Shown here: in pieces, positions 60,140-64,000 of the stretch
Numbering within the stretch: the first letter of the stretch is position 1
How the letters are laid out: each line of letters begins with the position of its first letter
Origin: Natronosalvus caseinilyticus
GTDB lineage: Archaea > Halobacteriota > Halobacteria > Halobacteriales > Natrialbaceae
Length of the DNA stretch: 64,000 nucleotides
Assembly: GCF_017357105.1 (NCBI RefSeq)
Contig: NZ_CP071596.1
Coordinates: 3,410,001 to 3,474,000, forward strand
Reading direction: 5' to 3'
Notes under the pieces: generated by a model
Databases searched by the model: none
Seen by the model: only the letters and a program-made list of their open reading frames with translations
What the model was told of the DNA's origin: nothing
Position numbers and translations under genes: made by a program

Positions 60140-60230
60140 ACGTCTCGTTGGGATGCCAGACCGATGAACGTTCGTGCGCTCGTGCGCTTGCAGCACTCGA
60201 GGCTGGCCAATCGCCACTGACTGGCCTCGA

Positions 60231-61895
60231 TTACTCCTGCTCCCGACGCTGCCTGAGATTCTGGCGCGTGAACTGCGGTTTCGTCGAGATGGAACTCGGC
60301 GTCCGGAACGACCAGTAGAGGACGATCGAGAGGACGGCCGAAAAGATCGCCGCGACGACCGCCGCGATGGGTGCGTCGAGCGCGTAGAGCACCCCCATCG
60401 AGAACAGCGACATGGTCAGGAGCATGCCGTAGACCAGTCGCTTCGCCAGGGTGGCGAACACCTGATCGCTGTCCTCGACCCCAACCCGGACGAACTGGTC
60501 GTCCCGGTCGAAACGGTCGAGCGTCCGCTCGAGTTTCGGCGGGATCCTGACCGCGGATCGACTGGCGTCCCTGACCTCGCCCGCAGTGTCCTCGAGGACC
60601 CGCTGGATCGACTCCTCGCGGTAGCCCTGTTCGGTCAGGTAGTCCGTCGCCGTGGCGATGAAGTCGAAGTCGGGGTCGAGGGTCACGCAGACGCCCTCGA
60701 CCACGGTCGCCACCCGAAGCACGAGCGCGAGGTTCTTCGGGAGGCGGAACGGAAACTCGTAGATCGAGTCCTCGATCTGGCCCACGATCTGCTGGACGCG
60801 ATACTGCTCGATGTCCTCGCCGCGCGCGTCGGCGATGGCGAGTTCCATCACGTCGGCCATCACGGCCCGATCGGCCTCGGGACTCAGCGTCCCGATCGCG
60901 ATGAGGGAATCGAGGATTGCATCGATATCCTGGTTGGCGATCGCGATGTAGAACTCGACAATCCTGTCCTGGACAAAGGCGTCGACGCGGCCGCTCATTC
61001 CGAAGTCGTAGAAGACGATCCGTCCGTCGTCGGTCACCGCCAGGTTTCCGGGGTGAGGATCGGCGTGAAAGACCCCGTCGTCGATGATCATCTGGAGGTA
61101 CGACCGCTGGAGGTTCTCTGCGACCTGCTGGCGGTCGACTCCCTTCGCGTCGAGTTCGTCGACGCGGTTGATCTTCGTCCCGCCGAGGTACTCCATCGTC
61201 AGGACCCGGTCGCTCGAGTAGCCCTCGTACACCTCCGGGATGAGAAACCGATCGTCGTCGGCGAAGTTCGAGCGAATCTCGGCGAGCATCCGGGCCTCGC
61301 GATGGTAGTCCATCTCCTCGCGAATCGTCTTCGCGAACTCGTCGGCGAGGTTCTCGAGGGAGAACGACCGGGACTCGTCGACGAACCGGATCAGTACCGG
61401 GAGCGACCACCGGACCACCCGGAGGTCGGCCTCGACGAGGGCCTCGATTCCCGGCCGCCGGATCTTCACGGCGACGTCGTCGCCGCCGATCGATGCGCGG
61501 TAGACCTGTCCCAGGCTGGCACCGCTGATTGCGTCGGTATCGAAGTCCTGAAAGCGGGTCTCGACCGGGCCGATGTCCTCCTCGAGCACGACTCGCGCGT
61601 CGGCCCAGTCGGCCGGTGGTACCTCGTCCTGGAGGGCCGAGAGCACGTCGATGTACGCCGGGGGGAGGACGTCCGGTCGCGTCGAGAGCAACTGCCCGAG
61701 TTTGATGAACGTCGGACCGAGGGTGAGCAACGACTCGAGCAGGACTTCCGCGCGCTCGCGGTGGGTCTCCGAACCGACGCGGCGTGGCCGTCCGAAGACG
61801 ATCCAGCGACGGCGGTCGCGGGCGTACGCCAGTAACAGCGGCAGGAAGTGCCACGCGACGACGACGAACCGTCGATACGCGCGAAGGGTGCCCAG
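60231..61895 (-). CDS. ABC1/UbiB-family atypical kinase, uncertain start
   Basis: The protein has the UbiB hallmarks: the KxGQ motif (TFIKLGQLLSTRPDVLP), the Ala-rich loop (SGASLGQVYRA), the Lys in VAVKIRRPG, HADPHPGN and the DFG motif in YDFGMSG, then two membrane helices at the C-terminus. Coding sequence continues in frame well before the first TTG (61730) with GTLRAYRRFVVVAWHF. No standard start opens it. A CTG at 61895 is one choice; alternatively a GTG at 61905 would join if one base were removed. Confidence 0.85.
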   Translation of the reverse strand: MGTLRAYRRFVVVAWHFLPLLLAYARDRRRWIVFGRPRRVGSETHRERAEVLLESLLTLGPTFIKLGQLLSTRPDVLPPAYIDVLSALQDEVPPADWADARVVLEEDIGPVETRFQDFDTDAISGASLGQVYRASIGGDDVAVKIRRPGIEALVEADLRVVRWSLPVLIRFVDESRSFSLENLADEFAKTIREEMDYHREARMLAEIRSNFADDDRFLIPEVYEGYSSDRVLTMEYLGGTKINRVDELDAKGVDRQQVAENLQRSYLQMIIDDGVFHADPHPGNLAVTDDGRIVFYDFGMSGRVDAFVQDRIVEFYIAIANQDIDAILDSLIAIGTLSPEADRAVMADVMELAIADARGEDIEQYRVQQIVGQIEDSIYEFPFRLPKNLALVLRVATVVEGVCVTLDPDFDFIATATDYLTEQGYREESIQRVLEDTAGEVRDASRSAVRIPPKLERTLDRFDRDDQFVRVGVEDSDQVFATLAKRLVYGMLLTMSLFSMGVLYALDAPIAAVVAAIFSAVLSIVLYWSFRTPSSISTKPQFTRQNLRQRREQE

Positions 61896-61910
61896 GTTAG
61901 CTCACCCGGG

Positions 61911-62318
61911 TTAGATGTCTCCGTTCCCGTCTCTGTCGGCGTCTCCGGCGGCCGAGTCCTCGGAATCGCTCACGACGTCGATCGGCGTCCGGTCGGTTCC
62001 CTCCCGTTTCGGCAGTGCGAGTTCGAGCACCCCGCGGTCGACGCTCGCCGCGGCGTCGGATTCCGTCGCGTCGTCGGGTAGCGGGAGGTCGACGTCAACG
62101 AAGAGGGGGCGGTTCTCCTCGAGGTAGTGGTACTCCTCGGGAAGATTCTTCTGGCGGCGAGCCTCGATCCGGATGCGGCCGTCTTCGACGGCGACATCCA
62201 CGGTTTCGGCGGAAACCCCTGGCACGTCGAGTACGAGGAGGTAGGATTCGTCGCTTTCGAGGAGATCGAAGAACGCGGCGTCGGAGAGGTCCCGGAGGGC
62301 GTCGCGCAGCGCTGACAT
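61911..62318 (-). CDS. Hsp20/alpha-crystallin-type small heat shock protein
   Basis: The 135-residue protein is an alpha-crystallin domain: ESYLLVLDVPGVSAETVDVA, the strand GRIRIEARRQKN, and the ending VDRGVLELALPKREG. Small heat shock proteins hold unfolding proteins in assemblies. The C-terminal tail is acidic and has no IxI motif that I can see. Its stop codon lies a few bases before the UbiB kinase coding region. Confidence 0.9.
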   Translation of the reverse strand: MSALRDALRDLSDAAFFDLLESDESYLLVLDVPGVSAETVDVAVEDGRIRIEARRQKNLPEEYHYLEENRPLFVDVDLPLPDDATESDAAASVDRGVLELALPKREGTDRTPIDVVSDSEDSAAGDADRDGNGDI

Positions 62319-62463
62319 AGTGACAGGTTCGAACGCCGTGACGAAAAAGGCCGCGGTCCCGACCGACCGTTTCCGTGCCGACTCACCGTACCTGTCTCGA
62401 CCAATTATCCCGTACTGACCCACCGTTCCCGTATCGACCAACGTCTCCATACCCACGAACGGA

Positions 62464-63288
62464 TCAGAGGCCGCCGGCGCCGACGGCGAGAGAGATAACG
62501 GTGAACAGGACGCCCGCGAGCGTCGAAAGCAGTCCTCGGACCGCGACGCGGCGTGCCGCACGGCGCTCGCTCACGTCGAAGAGCAGAAACGGCGGGCCGA
62601 ACAGGCGGTGGCGAACGCAAGCCAGCAGGCCCGATTCCGGCGGGATCGACCGCTCGACGACGGCGTTCACCTGTCCCGTCTCTCGAGAGGCCGTCGTGTC
62701 GCGCCGAGCCGTCCCGAGCAGGTGGACCGACTCCCCGACGTCCAGCCGGCGCTCGAGGTAGCGCCGATCCCGTCCGGTCGAAATCTCGAGCGGCCCGAGT
62801 GAGAGGCTCGTGTTCTCGTCGGAGACGTCCTCGTCGCGCTCGATGTAGCGTGCGATCGGCACCGGCGGCGCCTCGCCTCCCTCGACGCGAATCCGCGCGT
62901 CCTCAGTGAGCCGCAGGTCCGCCCCTCGCGGGTCGACCAGGACGTTCCCCGACTCGTCCTCGAGACGGAACGGCACGACCAGGGTCCCGCCGTCGATTTC
63001 GACCCACTTCGTGGTACTTCCGTTGTTGGTCGACTTCCGGCGTTTCTCCTCGACGGCGTACTCGACGGCGACACAGGCCGTCTCGGTGAACGGCGACTCG
63101 AGGACGTCGTCCCAGGCGAGTACGGTTCCGGACAGTTCGACGGACCCGCCGTTGGGCGTGTCGAGCACCGTGTGCGGGTCGCGTGCGAAGATGCGATAGG
63201 CGAAGCCCAGTTCGCGGAGGCCGTAGCCGAGAAGGACGAGGCCCAGGAGCACACCGAGGGCGGCCAGAGAGAGGACCAGGACGGACAT
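62464..63288 (-). CDS. GIDE-domain membrane protein (MUL1/E3-like, without RING)
   Basis: The 274-residue protein has an N-terminal helix (VLVLSLAALGVLLGLVLLGY), an extended beta domain with GGSVELSGTVLAWDDVLESP and FTETACVAVEYAVEEKRR, and a C-terminal hydrophobic helix (TLAGVLFTVISLAVGAGGL). The middle resembles the GIDE domain of mitochondrial E3 ligase MUL1, but no RING domain is present. Archaeal members have no demonstrated ligase role that I know. The ATG gives MSVLVLSL. Confidence 0.72.
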   Translation of the reverse strand: MSVLVLSLAALGVLLGLVLLGYGLRELGFAYRIFARDPHTVLDTPNGGSVELSGTVLAWDDVLESPFTETACVAVEYAVEEKRRKSTNNGSTTKWVEIDGGTLVVPFRLEDESGNVLVDPRGADLRLTEDARIRVEGGEAPPVPIARYIERDEDVSDENTSLSLGPLEISTGRDRRYLERRLDVGESVHLLGTARRDTTASRETGQVNAVVERSIPPESGLLACVRHRLFGPPFLLFDVSERRAARRVAVRGLLSTLAGVLFTVISLAVGAGGL

Positions 63289-63379
63289 GTTCGGATTCCA
63301 ATTTGTAGGCGAGGACAAAAGTCGTCGGGTTCGCCGCCGACCCGCACGTTTTTCCTCCTCGGCCGTCCCTCTATGCGGT

Positions 63380-64000
63380 ATGAAGGGTGCCGACCACGAC
63401 CGCACGGAGTCAGGGTTCAGAGTCAGAACCCGCGTCGACGACGCCCAATCGACCCTCGAGGCCGCCCTCGAGGAGCGAAGCGTCCGGTGTGACCGGGAAC
63501 GCGTGACGCTCTCACGCGCCGACGGCCGCGTCCTGGCCGAGCCGATCACCGCCGACGTCGACGTCCCCCACTACGAGCGAGCGGCGATGGACGGCTACGC
63601 CTTGCGAGCGGCCGACACGTTCGGTGCGAGCGAACGCTCACCCGCGGTCTTGGCCCTCGAGGAGCAGCCCGACCCCGAAACCGCGCTCCCCCCGAAAACG
63701 GCCCGTCGGGTCCACACCGGGAGCGCCGTCCCCGCCGACGCCGACGCGGTCGTCATGCTCGAACACGCCGAATCGCTCGGGGCGACGGGCGAACTCGAGG
63801 TGCTCGACGCTGTCGCCGAGGGCGAAAACCTCGCGCCCGTCGGGGAAGACGTCGAGGCCGGCCAGAACCTGTACGAACCGGGCCATCGACTGCGCCCCTC
63901 GGACCTCGGCCTCCTTCGGTCGGCGGGGACCGACCGGCCACTCGTCTCGAGTCGGCCGTCCGTCGGCGTCGTGCCGACGGGCGAGGAGGTCGTCCAGGCC
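63380..64000 (+). CDS. moeA: Molybdopterin molybdenumtransferase MoeA, N-terminal part
   Basis: The gene runs off the right edge, so about 207 residues are visible. They include the MoeA hallmarks: REVLAEPITA-like ADGRVLAEPITADVDVP, ERAAMDGYALRA, GSAVPADADAVVMLE, and VGVVPTGEEVV at the end. MoeA inserts molybdate into the cofactor. The ATG at 63380 gives MKGADHDRTE; an ATG at 63373 is in another frame. SAMP1/MoaD occurs elsewhere in the window but is not linked. Confidence 0.93.
   Translation, partial: MKGADHDRTESGFRVRTRVDDAQSTLEAALEERSVRCDRERVTLSRADGRVLAEPITADVDVPHYERAAMDGYALRAADTFGASERSPAVLALEEQPDPETALPPKTARRVHTGSAVPADADAVVMLEHAESLGATGELEVLDAVAEGENLAPVGEDVEAGQNLYEPGHRLRPSDLGLLRSAGTDRPLVSSRPSVGVVPTGEEVVQA

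Noticed and set aside
60037-61854. Long frames of 553-605 codons overlapping the UbiB kinase on both strands
   Set aside because: They are arginine-rich or valine/aspartate shadow frames without motifs; the kinase frame has all the ABC1 motifs.
1-64000. tRNA or rRNA genes and mobile elements
   Set aside because: I looked for T-loop motifs, long RNA-like stems, transposase or integrase motifs and terminal inverted repeats in the gaps and saw none I could support.

Overview
This window is chromosomal DNA from an extremely halophilic archaeon, most likely of the Natrialbales type. The evidence is uniformly high GC, very acidic predicted proteins, heavy use of the hexamer CTCGAG, and TATA boxes about 25-30 bases upstream of start codons, which imply leaderless transcripts. 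The gene set agrees: SAMP1, HalX and HalOD1 domains, RpoP, L37Ae, Pcc1, archaeosine synthase ArcS, GatD, aIF5A, prefoldin beta and Tat lipoproteins. I saw no transposase, integrase, CRISPR array, rRNA or tRNA gene. The region reads as stable core chromosome, with small scars from tandem duplication and single-base slips.

Layout. 0-5 kb: end of a DUF7111-like gene, a Tat lipoprotein cupredoxin, a membrane HExxH protein, a short-chain dehydrogenase, a LysE-type exporter and a PAP2 phosphatase. 5-7 kb: a membrane-tethered double winged-helix regulator with an Asn/Thr/Asp-rich stalk. 7-11.5 kb: topoisomerase I and an ABC-2 exporter. 12-15 kb: a HalX response regulator convergent with a multidomain histidine kinase. 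15-21 kb: information processing (TruD, DUF2103, L37Ae, RpoP, Pcc1, a frameshifted membrane gene, prefoldin beta, DUF3194). 21-32 kb: HflX, a DnaJ-domain protein, HalOD1, a DMT transporter, an Lrp regulator, an oxidoreductase with a divergent glutaredoxin, a Tat lipoprotein, a sugar nucleotidyltransferase and a MazG-like hydrolase.

32-38 kb: a pabB-pabA-pabC type chorismate operon, an HhH protein, shikimate dehydrogenase and a CaCA antiporter. 38-45 kb: a small histidine kinase, a K+ channel with an RCK domain whose 3' end has been duplicated in tandem beyond its stop codon, two paralogous membrane proteins divergent from it, and SAMP1. 45-53 kb: a GatD-GNAT operon, a phosphate-type permease with universal stress proteins, a winged-helix regulator, ArcS and another stress protein. 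53-64 kb: M28 peptidase, DeoC, DUF5797, an aIF5A-agmatinase operon, an aminotransferase, an enolase-superfamily protein, UbiB/ABC1 kinase, Hsp20, a GIDE-type membrane protein and the start of moeA.

Functional themes are translation and tRNA modification (TruD, Pcc1, ArcS, GatD, aIF5A, L37Ae, HflX), chorismate metabolism (AroE plus the pab-like operon), potassium handling and stress signalling. The most promising unexplained items are the K+ channel/paralog cluster, the membrane-tethered regulator, an L37Ae that has lost its zinc cysteines, and a 3'-end tandem duplication that repeats a gene's last codons and stop.
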